DNA of 55,666 nt from Fibrobacter sp. (GCA_017959225.1 JAGDBD010000051.1:1-55666), one strand, 5' to 3'; positions 7,792-16,765 are shown, numbered from the stretch's first letter. Program-made: numbers and translations. The notes: a model not told the origin generated them from the sequence alone.

Positions 7792-7806
7792 CAGAGGTCA
7801 CAGAAT

Positions 7807-8157
7807 ATGTCCCTTAACATCGAAGCAATTCAGAACGAAAACAAGAAAACGGATCTTCCGGAAATTCGCACCGGCGACACCATCACGGTGAACGTGAAGG
7901 TTCTCGAAGGCAGCAAGGAACGTATCCAGCCGTTCAAGGGTGTTGTCATTCAGCAGAAGAAGAACACGGGTCTCGGCGCAACCGTTACCGTTCGCAAGAC
8001 CACCGATGGCGTTTCCATCGAACGTATCTTCCCGCTCCACAGCCCGCGTATCGCTTCTTTCGAAGTGAACCGTGCTGGTAAGGTCCGCAAGGCTCGTATC
8101 TTCTATATGCGCAACCTCCAGGGTAAGGCTGCTCGTATCGAAAAGCGCGAAGGTTAA
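7807..8157 (+). CDS. rplS: 50S ribosomal protein bL19
   Basis: 116 residues, the usual length. GDTITVNVKVLEGSKERIQPFKGVVI and the ending SPRIASFEVNRAGKVRKARIFYMR are standard bL19 features. An AGAGGT ribosome site 8 nt before the ATG is stronger than that of rimM or trmD, which fits the higher need for ribosomal protein. Confidence 0.97.
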   Translation: MSLNIEAIQNENKKTDLPEIRTGDTITVNVKVLEGSKERIQPFKGVVIQQKKNTGLGATVTVRKTTDGVSIERIFPLHSPRIASFEVNRAGKVRKARIFYMRNLQGKAARIEKREG

Positions 8158-8175
8158 TTTAACCGGCGGTTCCCG

Positions 8176-9096
8176 TTGACTTCGGGCACTCCCGTGACAA
8201 GCGACCCAAATTTCCCGTTTGAGCGTATTTCCGTTCAAGCGGGTTTGCTTGTTTTAAAAAAAGGTGAAAAAACTTCGGAAATGTACTACGTCGAACAGGG
8301 CGAACTCGAAGCCTTCGACGACAATCAGATCCTGAAGTTTATTCCCCAAGGATCCTTGGTGGGCGTTACGTCTGTGATGGACGGAACGCCTTTTGCCTAT
8401 CATATCCGTGCCGGTCGCGATTCGGTTTTGGTTAAAATCGATCAGAAAGGACTGGGGGAAATTCTAAAAAAGACTCCCCCGTGGATGCTCTCGGCCATCA
8501 ATTCTCTTGCCAAGGAATCTTCCCATTTAAAACAGTCGGTTTCTAAGCCGATCTACCACAACACCCTTGAAAGCTTTGCCAAGTTTCTCGCCTTACGTGC
8601 AGAAAACAAGCCGTTAGATACAGCGCAGACCATCAAAGAATACATGTGGCAAACCCGTTCCGGAAAAGACGAAACGGCGAACGCTCTCAAGGAACTGATC
8701 CGTCGCCGCTTTGTGGTTCTAAAGCCAGACGTAAGCGGCAAGCCCAACGCCCAAATGCACTTGGTAAAACCCAAGCTGTTCCATATTCTGGTGGACTTTT
8801 TGCGTGCAGAGCGCCACGGGATCACTTACCCCCCATTTGGGCTTTCCCAAAGGGAACGTTCCTGCCTTGAATTTTTGGGCCTTGAAGATTCCCTTTTTAC
8901 CCGTTCCCGCGAAGAATGGTTAAAATATCTGCAAACGGCAACGCCTCTAGCCGATATCATTATCATGATCCGGTTTGTGGAACTTGGCATATTCTCCGAA
9001 GTCGGAGATTCAAAAAAACTTTTTTTGGAAACGGAAACTCTCGACCGTTACCTTTGCGCAATCCACGAAGAACGTAACATTCGGGGGCTCTCATGA
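8176..9096 (+). CDS. Cyclic-nucleotide-binding-like regulatory protein, first of a tandem pair
   Basis: 306 residues from a TTG at 8176 (GGCGG 6 nt upstream); a GTG at 8194 is an alternative and there is no ATG near. Residues about 15-100 resemble the Crp-type beta-roll (VLKKGEKTSEMYYVEQGELEAFDD, LVGVTSVMDGTPFAYHIRA). The remaining 200 residues are mostly helical and I cannot assign a DNA-binding domain with confidence, although TRSGKDETANALKELIRRRF could be part of a winged helix. It starts 18 nt after rplS and overlaps the next gene by 4 nt, so the pair is probably co-translated. Ligand and output are unknown. Confidence 0.7.
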   Translation: MTSGTPVTSDPNFPFERISVQAGLLVLKKGEKTSEMYYVEQGELEAFDDNQILKFIPQGSLVGVTSVMDGTPFAYHIRAGRDSVLVKIDQKGLGEILKKTPPWMLSAINSLAKESSHLKQSVSKPIYHNTLESFAKFLALRAENKPLDTAQTIKEYMWQTRSGKDETANALKELIRRRFVVLKPDVSGKPNAQMHLVKPKLFHILVDFLRAERHGITYPPFGLSQRERSCLEFLGLEDSLFTRSREEWLKYLQTATPLADIIIMIRFVELGIFSEVGDSKKLFLETETLDRYLCAIHEERNIRGLS

Positions 9097-10049
9097 AAAA
9101 GCTCCTTGCACGCGACGTTCTGTTTAAAGAAGGCGAAATTAACGGCAAGCTTTTTGTGATTCGCAAAGGCGAGCTTATGATCCAAAAAAAGGAAGGTTCC
9201 AAAGTTCGAAACGAAGGGACCATCGGGCCACGTTCCGTTGTCGGAATCGGATCCCTTTTAAACGGTGAAGCTCATCCGTACACGCTCCGCGCCATGGAAA
9301 CCGTGGAAGTGGAAGAAATTTCCCAGGAAGAATTCCAAGCAGCCAGTCAAAATCTACCGGTCTGGTTTCCAAAGCTTCTGGGCATTTTACACAGCCGTGC
9401 CAAGCATTTAGAAAAGAACAAGGCAAGGCTCGATAAAATCCACGCTCTGCCGTCTCTTCTTTTCCTTTGCGCCCGCTACATTCGCCATTTTAAAAAAGAC
9501 ACTTTTAACTTGGAACCCATGCTCGACGACTTGCGGGTTCTTAACGGTCTTGCATACAACGATTCTTTTGAACTTCTACGCGGCCTTTGCGGTTTGGGCA
9601 TTGCCGAACTGATTCCCGGCGAACACGTACAAATTCACTTTTACCGCAAAAATTTACCCGCGCTGCTTTACCGCACCCTCTTTACGCGTATGGCCGGGAA
9701 AAAGCTTCCCCAGTCCCTGCTTTCGGCAAACGATCAGACGATTCTTACCGCGTTCGTTTCGGCGGCCAAAACCAAAGGCGTTTCGAAGCAAGACGGAACA
9801 TTCATTTCGGTCAAAGATTTTACAGCCGTTTACAAGCGTCTTTTTCCTATGCTCAAGCTTACACGCCGAGCCTTGGAAAATTTAACCCGCTGCCATTTTC
9901 TCTATTCGAATCCGCCATTTCACACTGTGGATTTCGACAAAATCGAACAGTTCTATGCAAACCTTGAAACCGTCAAGGATCTTGTGGAGCTGAACCGCGT
10001 ATATCCGCTTCTCGACAAGCAGTTGCTAGAAGCCATGAAACGTTCCTAG
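9093..10049 (+). CDS. Cyclic-nucleotide-binding-like regulatory protein, second of a tandem pair
   Basis: 318 residues. The N-terminal 85 or so repeat the beta-roll pattern of the gene before (VLFKEGEINGKLFVIRKGELMIQ, VVGIGSLLNGEAHPYTLRAMETVEVEEIS). A long helical part of similar size to its neighbour follows. The two look like diverged duplicates (inference from pattern and length, not an alignment). The ATGA overlap argues for equal expression and perhaps a heterodimer. There is no clear helix-turn-helix. Confidence 0.7.
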   Translation: MKKLLARDVLFKEGEINGKLFVIRKGELMIQKKEGSKVRNEGTIGPRSVVGIGSLLNGEAHPYTLRAMETVEVEEISQEEFQAASQNLPVWFPKLLGILHSRAKHLEKNKARLDKIHALPSLLFLCARYIRHFKKDTFNLEPMLDDLRVLNGLAYNDSFELLRGLCGLGIAELIPGEHVQIHFYRKNLPALLYRTLFTRMAGKKLPQSLLSANDQTILTAFVSAAKTKGVSKQDGTFISVKDFTAVYKRLFPMLKLTRRALENLTRCHFLYSNPPFHTVDFDKIEQFYANLETVKDLVELNRVYPLLDKQLLEAMKRS

Positions 10050-10110
10050 CCTTTTTTGCCCTTTCAGAATTTTCTAAATTGGGAGCAACCATTTTCATCA
10101 AAGGAATGTT

Positions 10111-10473
10111 ATGAAATACTCCGCTCTCCTCGCTCTCGTCTTTGCAGCATCCGCTTTTGCCCAGGAAGCAGGCGCAGAACAGCAACAGGGATCCATGTTC
10201 ATGGGTCTTCTCCCGTTCATTCTCATGTTCGTCGTGATGTACTTGTTTTTCATCATGCCGAAGCAGAAAGAAATGAAGAAGCTCGATGCAATGCGCAAGG
10301 CTTTGAAGAAGGGCGATAAGGTTCTGACCGCTGCAGGTATCATCGGTACCGTGGCAAATATCGAAGGCACGACCGTTTCCATTAAGACCGGCAACGGCAC
10401 CATTCTCGACTTTGAACAGGCCGCCATCGCCCGCGTTTTGAGCGCTGAAGAAAAGCCTGCAGAAAAGAAGTAA
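10111..10473 (+). CDS. yajC: Preprotein translocase subunit YajC
   Basis: 120 residues. A signal-peptide-like segment (MKYSALLALVFAASAFA) precedes the normal YajC membrane helix (LLPFILMFVVMYLFFIMP) and the conserved KKGDKVLTAAGIIGTV region. YajC binds SecDF and modulates the Sec translocon. Most YajC proteins lack a cleavable leader, so this N-terminal addition is unusual. AAAGGAA precedes the ATG. It is followed 4 nt later by def. Confidence 0.92.
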   Translation: MKYSALLALVFAASAFAQEAGAEQQQGSMFMGLLPFILMFVVMYLFFIMPKQKEMKKLDAMRKALKKGDKVLTAAGIIGTVANIEGTTVSIKTGNGTILDFEQAAIARVLSAEEKPAEKK

Positions 10474-10477
10474 TCCG

Positions 10478-11026
10478 ATGGCTGTTTTAGATATCACGAT
10501 TTACGGAAATCCTGTCCTGCGCAACAAGTGCAAGAAAGTGGAGCAGGTAACGCCTGAGCTTTTGACTCTCGCCCGCGACATGCTCGACACAATGTACGAC
10601 GCCGGTGGCGTCGGCCTTGCCGCTCCGCAGGTCGGAAAAGACATTCGCCTGGTCGTAATCGACCCGGCCCGTCCGGACGAAAACGAGGAACCGGCTCCGC
10701 GCATTATCTTCAACCCGGAATGGGGTCCTGAACCGGACTCGGAAGACGTGCCCTACGATGAAGGTTGCCTTTCCGTTCCCGACGTTTTCTGCAACGTGTA
10801 CCGTCCTGGCAAAATCTGGATCAAGTACATGAACGAAAACGGTGAAACCGTCGAAGAGCATAACATCGAAGGCCTCCTTTGCCGTTGCTTCCAGCACGAA
10901 ACGGATCACTTGGACGGCAAACTTTTCGTGGACGTGATTTCCACCGCGGACCGTGAACTGAACCGTTCCAAACTCCGTGACATGGTCAAAAAACAAAAGC
11001 AAAAGTCTGGAGCTAAAAAAAGATGA
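10478..11026 (+). CDS. def: Peptide deformylase
   Basis: 182 residues with all three catalytic motifs: GVGLAAPQVG near 43-52, EGCLSVP near 95 and QHETDHLDG (HExxH form HETDH) near 137. It removes the formyl group from nascent proteins using Fe2+ or Zn2+. It overlaps the SpoIID-domain gene by 4 nt. Confidence 0.96.
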   Translation: MAVLDITIYGNPVLRNKCKKVEQVTPELLTLARDMLDTMYDAGGVGLAAPQVGKDIRLVVIDPARPDENEEPAPRIIFNPEWGPEPDSEDVPYDEGCLSVPDVFCNVYRPGKIWIKYMNENGETVEEHNIEGLLCRCFQHETDHLDGKLFVDVISTADRELNRSKLRDMVKKQKQKSGAKKR

Positions 11027-12468
11027 AGCGTTTTCCGCTGTTGTTCCTCGCAGCCGGTCTCGTCAGCTGTGCACCTCTGCCGCCTCTCGTGACCGATCCG
11101 CCTGAAGAAGTTCAGACAGCGGAATCCTCTTCCAGTTCTTTTGCAGAAAAGTCTTCGGACGTTTCCGCCCAAGCGGATTCCGCAGCGGCAAAGCCATTTG
11201 TGGCGATCGCTCCGGAAAGCGTCCAAGACTCTCTTTCCGATTCAACTGCAACCGAAGCTTTTGCCCCCATCGTTCCCTCAGCGGATTCTTCTACAGGCAA
11301 AGGAACTTCGTCTGCGGTCATTTTAAGCGAGCTTCCCATTTTACAGCTCCCGACAAATTTGATTCGGGACTTCCGGGTCGGCATTTTGGTGAACGTTTCC
11401 AAAGCGGAAATTTCCGGAAAAAATTACACCGTTTCTAAGCACGGAGACGCATCTTTCAGCAGTTCCGGATCCGGGCCTTTTAACGTAACGGTCAGCGGGC
11501 CACAGGTCTTGGCGAATTCTGAAAAGTCCGATTCGCTGTGGATTTTCCCAGCGGAAGGGGGGCGCATTTCGGTAGACAAAAAAGAGTACCGTGGAAAAAT
11601 CCTTGCCGTTAGCAACGGAAAGAAGCTTACCGTTATCAATGTTCTCCCAGTGGAAGATTATTTGAAGGGAGTCGTTCCCCATGAAATCGGAAAGCTTGAC
11701 GAATCCATGGTCGAAGCCCTTAAAGTCCAAGCGGTAGCCGCTAGAACTTACGCATACCACCATTTCAATTCCCGCGCATCTTTAGGCTTTGACGTTTACG
11801 CAACGGTACAAGATCAGGTTTACAACGGAAGCGCTGGGGAATCCCCCCTTCCGAGTGCAGCCATCGATTCCACTGCAGGCGTCGTTCTCACGTACAACGA
11901 CAATTTTATTGAAGCCTATTACCATTCCACTTGCGGCGGTTACACGGAAGGCGTCGAAGTTTGGGGACTTGCTCCGGTTCCTTATTTGCGCAGTCAAAAC
12001 GACATGATCGCTCCGGATTCCGCATGGTGCAATTCCAGTTCTTACAACGCATGGAAAAAGGTTTACAGCGAAAAAGAACTGGTTTCCATGTTCCAAAAAA
12101 ATTTCAAAGAAGCCCGCGCCGAAGGAAAATCTAGCTTCAGCGGAATTCAACAGATTGAAGTCAAATCAAAATTCCCCAGCGGACGCATTAACGAACTCGA
12201 AGTGTTGACGAATAAAGGTGTCTTTACCGTTAAAGGCGACAAGATCCGTTGGCTCTTCAAAGAAGGTTCCAAGATTCTCCCGTCCGCCAAATTCAGCATC
12301 GAAAAGAACGGCAAAGTCTGGGTCATTGACGGTTCTGGATTTGGACATGGAATCGGTATGTGCCAAATGGGCGCTCGCGCCCGCGCCAAAGCAGGGCAGA
12401 ACTTTAAGGAAATCCTCGAAGCCTATTACCCCGGTGCAAAACTCCAATGCGTTTCCAGCGGAAAGTAG
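11023..12468 (+). CDS. SpoIID/LytB-domain lipoprotein
   Basis: 481 residues. A lipoprotein leader ends LVSC (Cys16), then about 85 residues of Ser/Ala/Pro-rich linker. A SpoIID domain follows from about 200, with VLPVEDYLKGVVPHEIGK, LKVQAVAARTYAYHH, YHSTCGG, and GSGFGHGIGMCQMGA near the C-terminus. SpoIID proteins are lytic transglycosylases that cut peptidoglycan glycan strands lacking stem peptides. In a non-sporulating diderm it probably acts in cell-wall turnover or division. It overlaps def and the next gene, so it is part of this operon. Confidence 0.88.
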   Translation: MKRFPLLFLAAGLVSCAPLPPLVTDPPEEVQTAESSSSSFAEKSSDVSAQADSAAAKPFVAIAPESVQDSLSDSTATEAFAPIVPSADSSTGKGTSSAVILSELPILQLPTNLIRDFRVGILVNVSKAEISGKNYTVSKHGDASFSSSGSGPFNVTVSGPQVLANSEKSDSLWIFPAEGGRISVDKKEYRGKILAVSNGKKLTVINVLPVEDYLKGVVPHEIGKLDESMVEALKVQAVAARTYAYHHFNSRASLGFDVYATVQDQVYNGSAGESPLPSAAIDSTAGVVLTYNDNFIEAYYHSTCGGYTEGVEVWGLAPVPYLRSQNDMIAPDSAWCNSSSYNAWKKVYSEKELVSMFQKNFKEARAEGKSSFSGIQQIEVKSKFPSGRINELEVLTNKGVFTVKGDKIRWLFKEGSKILPSAKFSIEKNGKVWVIDGSGFGHGIGMCQMGARARAKAGQNFKEILEAYYPGAKLQCVSSGK

Positions 12469-13730
12469 CCGTTTTAAGTGAAGGTTGCGCCGCAAATTTC
12501 GGCGATGGCGAAGAAATCGGAGAACGTTTTGCCCGCGAAGGTTTTTCGGTACAATTCGAAATGCCTTCTGAAACACCAGATGCGATCGTTTTAAATGCGT
12601 GCACCGTAAAAGGCATTACCAGCGCCACTAAACTCGCCAAAAAAATCCGTTCCCAGTTTGCAAATGTCCCCGTATGGGTCACAGGCTGCGCAACGGATGA
12701 CCTTAAACGGGCCCTTTTAAAGCTTTTCCCCGACTTTTGCTTTGGCCCCAAAGACGCTCATAAAAACGAAGCCGCATTTCAAGAATTTACAAACAAATTA
12801 AGTTTCAAAAAATCCGAAGTTTTGGAAGTTCCTGATTTAACGAGTCACGCTGGCATCGGCATTGTGAACATTGAAGAAGGCTGTCTTGACAGTTGCACTT
12901 ATTGCTCCACGCATCTCGTCAAAGGGACTTTACGCAGTGCAACTCCCGAATCAATCCTTCGACGTGTACAACGCAAAGTGGAATCCGGAGCAAAAGAAAT
13001 TTTTTTGACCGGTCAAGATACCAGCTGCTACGGATTTGATATCAAAACCAATCTCGCCGAACTTTTGCAACAGGTGATTGTTCACGTTCCAGGCGATTAT
13101 AAAATTCGCTTAGGTATGGGAAACCCGAGGCATGCGCTGCGCTATTTGGACGCCCTTCTCGACACCTTCGAAGATGAACACTTGTACAAATTCGTACACA
13201 TTCCCGTACAAAGCGGCAGCGATAAAATTTTAAAAGCGATGAACCGCCGTCACACCCACAAGGAATATTTGCAAATCGCAGAAGCTTTTAAAACGCACTT
13301 TCCCCATATGACTTTGGGCACGGACATCATTGTCGCATTCCCAGGCGAAACCCGTGAAGATTTTGAAGAAAGCGTTAAACTGGTGAAAGAAACGCGACCG
13401 TCGATTTGCAACATCACACGGTTCGTTCCGCGCGAAGGCACACCTGCCTTCGCCTTGAAGAACGAAGTTCTGAAAGAGGAGCGCTACGCGCGCTCCGCGG
13501 AACTCTCCCAAATTTTTCAGCAGATCGCTTTGGAAAACAACCGTTCGTTTATCGGTAAAGAAGAACGCGTAACAGTCGAAAAGGCCGGGCAGCGGGCAGG
13601 AACGACCATCGCCCGAGACGAAGCGTACAGACCCGTTGCGCTGCAAGGAAATTACCCTGTCGGGGAATCTTTGTACGTACGGATTCGCGATGCAGAAACC
13701 TTCGCACTCATCGCTGAACCGATTCAATAA
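12447..13730 (+). CDS. Radical-SAM methylthiotransferase, MtaB/CDKAL1-like
   Basis: 427 residues; its start overlaps the preceding gene by 22 nt. The N-terminal UPF0004 domain has its three cysteines (SEGCAAN, NACTVKG, VTGCATD). The radical SAM cluster is CLDSCTYC (Cys146, 150, 153), and a TRAM-like domain covers the last 60 or so residues. The family adds a methylthio group to t6A37 (MtaB), i6A37 (MiaB) or S12 (RimO). GCLDSCTYC followed by LTGQDTSCYG resembles the e-MtaB/CDKAL1 branch known from archaea and eukaryotes more than standard MiaB. That assignment is by eye. Confidence 0.82.
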   Translation: MRFQRKVAVLSEGCAANFGDGEEIGERFAREGFSVQFEMPSETPDAIVLNACTVKGITSATKLAKKIRSQFANVPVWVTGCATDDLKRALLKLFPDFCFGPKDAHKNEAAFQEFTNKLSFKKSEVLEVPDLTSHAGIGIVNIEEGCLDSCTYCSTHLVKGTLRSATPESILRRVQRKVESGAKEIFLTGQDTSCYGFDIKTNLAELLQQVIVHVPGDYKIRLGMGNPRHALRYLDALLDTFEDEHLYKFVHIPVQSGSDKILKAMNRRHTHKEYLQIAEAFKTHFPHMTLGTDIIVAFPGETREDFEESVKLVKETRPSICNITRFVPREGTPAFALKNEVLKEERYARSAELSQIFQQIALENNRSFIGKEERVTVEKAGQRAGTTIARDEAYRPVALQGNYPVGESLYVRIRDAETFALIAEPIQ

Positions 13731-13750
13731 AATTCAAACCTTTTTAAACG

Positions 13751-13784
13751 AAAAAATCGCCAGCTTTCGCCAGCGATTTTTTTT
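13751..13784. terminator. Bidirectional terminator between the methylthiotransferase gene and argJ
   Basis: AAAAAATCGC (13751-13760) pairs with GCGATTTTTT (13773-13782) around a 12-nt loop, and the T run continues to 13784. The A run on the left serves as the U-tract for argJ, which ends convergently at 13800. Confidence 0.8.
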
Positions 13785-13799
13785 GTAACATTCAAAAGA

Positions 13800-15008
13800 T
13801 CAGGTCGTGTATTCCGCATTGATCTTTACATATTCATAACTCAAGTCGCAAGTATAAGCAGAAGCGCTTGCATCACCAATGTTCAACACGACGGTCACCG
13901 TGTATTCCTTCTGCTTCACGACTTCTTCCAACTTTTTCTGATCGCACTGGATCGGTCTACCGGCTTCGAGGACTTTCACGTCGCCAAAGTAAAGATCAGT
14001 CTGTTCTGCGATCATATTCACACCGCTCGATCCAGCGCTCGAAAGAATACGTCCCCAGTTGGGATCTTCACCGAACATGGCGCATTTTGCCAAATTGCTC
14101 GTGCCAATGAAACGCGCCATTTTCAAAGCTTCCGCATGGCTTTCTGCTTTTTCAATGCGGATTTCAATGAACTTTGTTGCGCCTTCGCCGTCGCGGGCAA
14201 TGGCCTTTGCCAGTTCCTTCATCACGGTCATCAAAGCGGCGCGGAATTCGCTCTTTTCGCTGATCGAAAGATCTTCGTACTTGATGCCCGAAACTCCATT
14301 CGCAAGGAGAATGCAGGTATCGTTTGTACTCGTATCGCCATCCACGGTAATCGCATTGAAAGAATCCGAAATATCGGCGCGGAATTCAGCAAAGAAATCC
14401 AAAGGAAGACCGAGGTCCGTGGTAATAAAAGCAAGCATCGTTGCCATGTTCGGATGAATCATGCCACTGCCCTTGCAGCAACCGCCAACCGTCACTTTAC
14501 CCTTGGCCGTTTCGACTTCCACAGCAAGGGACTTCTTGACGCGGTCCGTCGTGAGGATCGCTGTGCCGAATTCATCGGAAGCGCCTTCGTGCAAGCCGTC
14601 TACCAGATGCGGAATTGCCGCTTCCACTTTGTCCATCGGCATCAAATGTCCAATCACGCCGGTGCTGCAAACGAGCACGCTACGAGGTGCAAGGCCGAGT
14701 TTTTCTTCCACGAGAGTCGCTGTGCGTTCGCTGTCGGCAAGGCCCTGGGGACCCGTGCAAGCGTTTGCGTTTCCACTGTTGACAATGACTGCCGATGCAA
14801 AATGCGCATGTTCCAGAACCGACTTGTCATAAAGGACCGGTGCAGCTTTCACTTTGTTCGTTGTAAAAACGGCAAAGCAGCGCGCAGCCTTTTCGCTCTT
14901 AAGAAGAGCCATGTCCGGTTTACCGCTGGCTTTGATACCAGCCGTGTACGCAGAAGCGGTAAATCCTTTCGGAGAACATACACCGCCATCTTTCAGCATC
15001 GTCAACAT
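13800..15008 (-). CDS. argJ: Bifunctional ornithine acetyltransferase / N-acetylglutamate synthase
   Basis: 402 residues from the ATG at 15008, which has AAGGAAG upstream. The longer frame to 15113 runs into greA and is rejected. KGSGMIHPNMATMLAF carries the Thr at which ArgJ cleaves itself into alpha and beta chains, and VNSGNANACTG and EDPNWGRI are also family hallmarks. It recycles the acetyl group in arginine synthesis and, if bifunctional, also makes N-acetylglutamate. No other arginine genes are nearby. Confidence 0.95.
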   Translation of the reverse strand: MLTMLKDGGVCSPKGFTASAYTAGIKASGKPDMALLKSEKAARCFAVFTTNKVKAAPVLYDKSVLEHAHFASAVIVNSGNANACTGPQGLADSERTATLVEEKLGLAPRSVLVCSTGVIGHLMPMDKVEAAIPHLVDGLHEGASDEFGTAILTTDRVKKSLAVEVETAKGKVTVGGCCKGSGMIHPNMATMLAFITTDLGLPLDFFAEFRADISDSFNAITVDGDTSTNDTCILLANGVSGIKYEDLSISEKSEFRAALMTVMKELAKAIARDGEGATKFIEIRIEKAESHAEALKMARFIGTSNLAKCAMFGEDPNWGRILSSAGSSGVNMIAEQTDLYFGDVKVLEAGRPIQCDQKKLEEVVKQKEYTVTVVLNIGDASASAYTCDLSYEYVKINAEYTT

Positions 15009-15052
15009 ATATCTACTTCCTTTGCCCGTTTGTCGCAGGCTCTGAAAATTTA

Positions 15053-15058
15053 TAACTT
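15053..15058 (+). promoter_or_regulatory. -10 box close to the greA start (possible leaderless start)
   Basis: TAACTT lies 7 nt before the greA ATG, with TTGTCG (4/6 match) exactly 17 nt upstream at 15030-15035. There is no Shine-Dalgarno before greA. The whole argJ-greA divergent gap is 57 bp. Confidence 0.45.
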
Positions 15059-15065
15059 TCCGAGT

Positions 15066-15533
15066 ATGGATAATATACCTGTTACTCAAGAAACTTACGA
15101 CCAACTCAAACAAGAATTGGACAATTTAAAAAAAGTAGAACGCCCCAAGATCATCGATGAGATCGCCGAGGCGCGTGCACAGGGCGATTTAAGCGAAAAC
15201 TTCGCATACCATGCGGCCAAAGACCGCCAAGGTGAAATCGAATCCCGTATCAACTACTTGGAAGACCGCGTCGCACGCGCTGTCATCATTAAATACGACG
15301 CAAGCCAGGGCGGCGAAATCAAGTTCGGCGCAACGGTCAAGCTCCACAACAAGAAGACCAACCGCGACATCACTTACACGATCGTCTCTCCGGAAGGCGT
15401 GGACGCCATCAACGGCAAAATCAGTTTTACAAGTCCTATCGGCAAAGCCCTTCTCGGCAAAAAGAAAGGCGATAGCGTTGAAGTCGTGACCCCGAAAGGC
15501 AAGAACGTCTTCGAAGTTTTGGACGTCCTGTAA
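15066..15533 (+). CDS. greA: Transcription elongation factor GreA
   Basis: 155 residues. An N-terminal coiled coil (EARAQGDLSENFAYHAAKD with the acidic tip residues) and a C-terminal FKBP-like domain (FTSPIGKALLGKKKGD) are both intact. GreA makes RNA polymerase cleave backtracked transcripts. The start at 15066 matches the family's N-terminus; the upstream open frame is antisense to argJ. holA follows 2 nt after the stop. Confidence 0.95.
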   Translation: MDNIPVTQETYDQLKQELDNLKKVERPKIIDEIAEARAQGDLSENFAYHAAKDRQGEIESRINYLEDRVARAVIIKYDASQGGEIKFGATVKLHNKKTNRDITYTIVSPEGVDAINGKISFTSPIGKALLGKKKGDSVEVVTPKGKNVFEVLDVL

Positions 15534-15535
15534 AC

Positions 15536-16504
15536 ATGATTCTCGTCCTGATCGGTGACAGTGATTTTGAAAAGGAACGGCTCATTGGGCAGTTCCTTGA
15601 AAAAACATTGGGCGACCGCAAGGACGATCCTCTCGCCCGCAAAATCCTTTTTGCAAACGACACGAATCTGCCATCCGTAGCAGACGCAGTCATTGAAGCC
15701 TGCGATTCCTGTTCGCTGTTTGCCAGCGAACAGACCGTCGTCGTTCGCAAAGCGGAATCTTTAAAAGCGGACGACTCTGCCGCGTTAGAATCTTGGTTCA
15801 AAACAAAACCGAATGCGAACCTGCTTCTCGAATTCGAAAAGCTCCTGAAAACGAGCAAGCTTTACAAAGCCCTCCAAGAAATTGCAAGCTTTAAAGAATG
15901 CAAGTCCCCCCGCGATTACGAAATGACGCAGTGGATTACTTCCCACTGTGAAATCGATTTGGGACGTCGCATCGAACCTCTTGCCGCAGAATATGTTTCC
16001 AATGCACTGGGTACAGACCAGGCTTTGATCCATGCGGAATTGCGGAAAATTTTACTTCTCGATCCAGAAGGCAAAGTCATTTCGTACGATCAAGCAAAAC
16101 TGATGATCGCTCCCCAAAGGGAAATCGCCGCTTTCGAAATTCGCGAATCCTTTGGCGACCGCGACCCGGTCGCTTATACGAAAAAACTGCGGGAACTTTT
16201 AGACTCGGGCGTTGAAGGCGTGCAGATCGTTTCTGCCCTCGAAGCCTATGCCGTGCGGCTTTTGCACATCCGCACCATGCTCGGTCGCAAAATGGCTGTC
16301 AAAGACATTGCAGCGGCTCTTGGCGCAAATCCGTGGCTCTTTGAAAAAAAATTGAACGAGCCCCGCAAAGCGTTGAACTGGTCCCCCCAGCTTCTCTGCC
16401 GCGTCATTAAACGTTTAGGCGAACTCGACAGCGATATTAAAAACGGCATTTGCGACAGCCGAATGGGACTTGAGCTTTCCCTGGCAGCACTGGTCGTGCG
16501 CTAA
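15536..16504 (+). CDS. holA: DNA polymerase III delta subunit
   Basis: 322 residues, the usual size. The N-terminal AAA+-like fold begins MILVLIGDSDFEKERLI, with the family features FLEKTLGDRKDD and LLEFEKLLKTSKLYKAL. The C-terminal helical collar has LELSLAALVV at the end. Delta opens the beta clamp during loading. It forms a two-gene unit with greA. Confidence 0.88.
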   Translation: MILVLIGDSDFEKERLIGQFLEKTLGDRKDDPLARKILFANDTNLPSVADAVIEACDSCSLFASEQTVVVRKAESLKADDSAALESWFKTKPNANLLLEFEKLLKTSKLYKALQEIASFKECKSPRDYEMTQWITSHCEIDLGRRIEPLAAEYVSNALGTDQALIHAELRKILLLDPEGKVISYDQAKLMIAPQREIAAFEIRESFGDRDPVAYTKKLRELLDSGVEGVQIVSALEAYAVRLLHIRTMLGRKMAVKDIAAALGANPWLFEKKLNEPRKALNWSPQLLCRVIKRLGELDSDIKNGICDSRMGLELSLAALVVR

Positions 16505-16533
16505 AACAAATTAAATACACAGAATACGAAAAA

Positions 16534-16553
16534 TCCCGCACGCTTGTGCGGGA
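16534..16553 (+). terminator. Hairpin after holA
   Basis: TCCCGCAC and GTGCGGGA pair perfectly around GCTT. There is no T run on the plus strand, so termination would be Rho-assisted or the hairpin protects the 3' end. The rest of the gap to metX (16505-16759) is AT-rich, and I see no gene or riboswitch in it. Confidence 0.6.
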
Positions 16554-16765
16554 AAATGCTCCCATCCTCTGTAACCCTAACAACTCTGTAATTTTAATAT
16601 AATTTTTTCAACGAAATTGGTCAAAAATATTCGAAAATTTTGATAAAAATTTTTCCACCCCGTAAGTTTTCCTTAAAAACAGCTCAAAAAACGAATTCTT
16701 ATTTGTCTACTAATCTTTACCGGACATCTGTAAAAGGCTCTGCTTTTTCCTATATTAATATGCGT

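Noticed and set aside
14136-15065. Long open frame upstream of greA
   Set aside because: It is antisense to argJ, with composition typical of a reverse-strand shadow; GreA starts at 15066.
16505-16759. SAM riboswitch before metXW
   Set aside because: No SAM-I, SAM-II or SAM-IV core sequence is visible; only a hairpin belonging to holA and AT-rich sequence.
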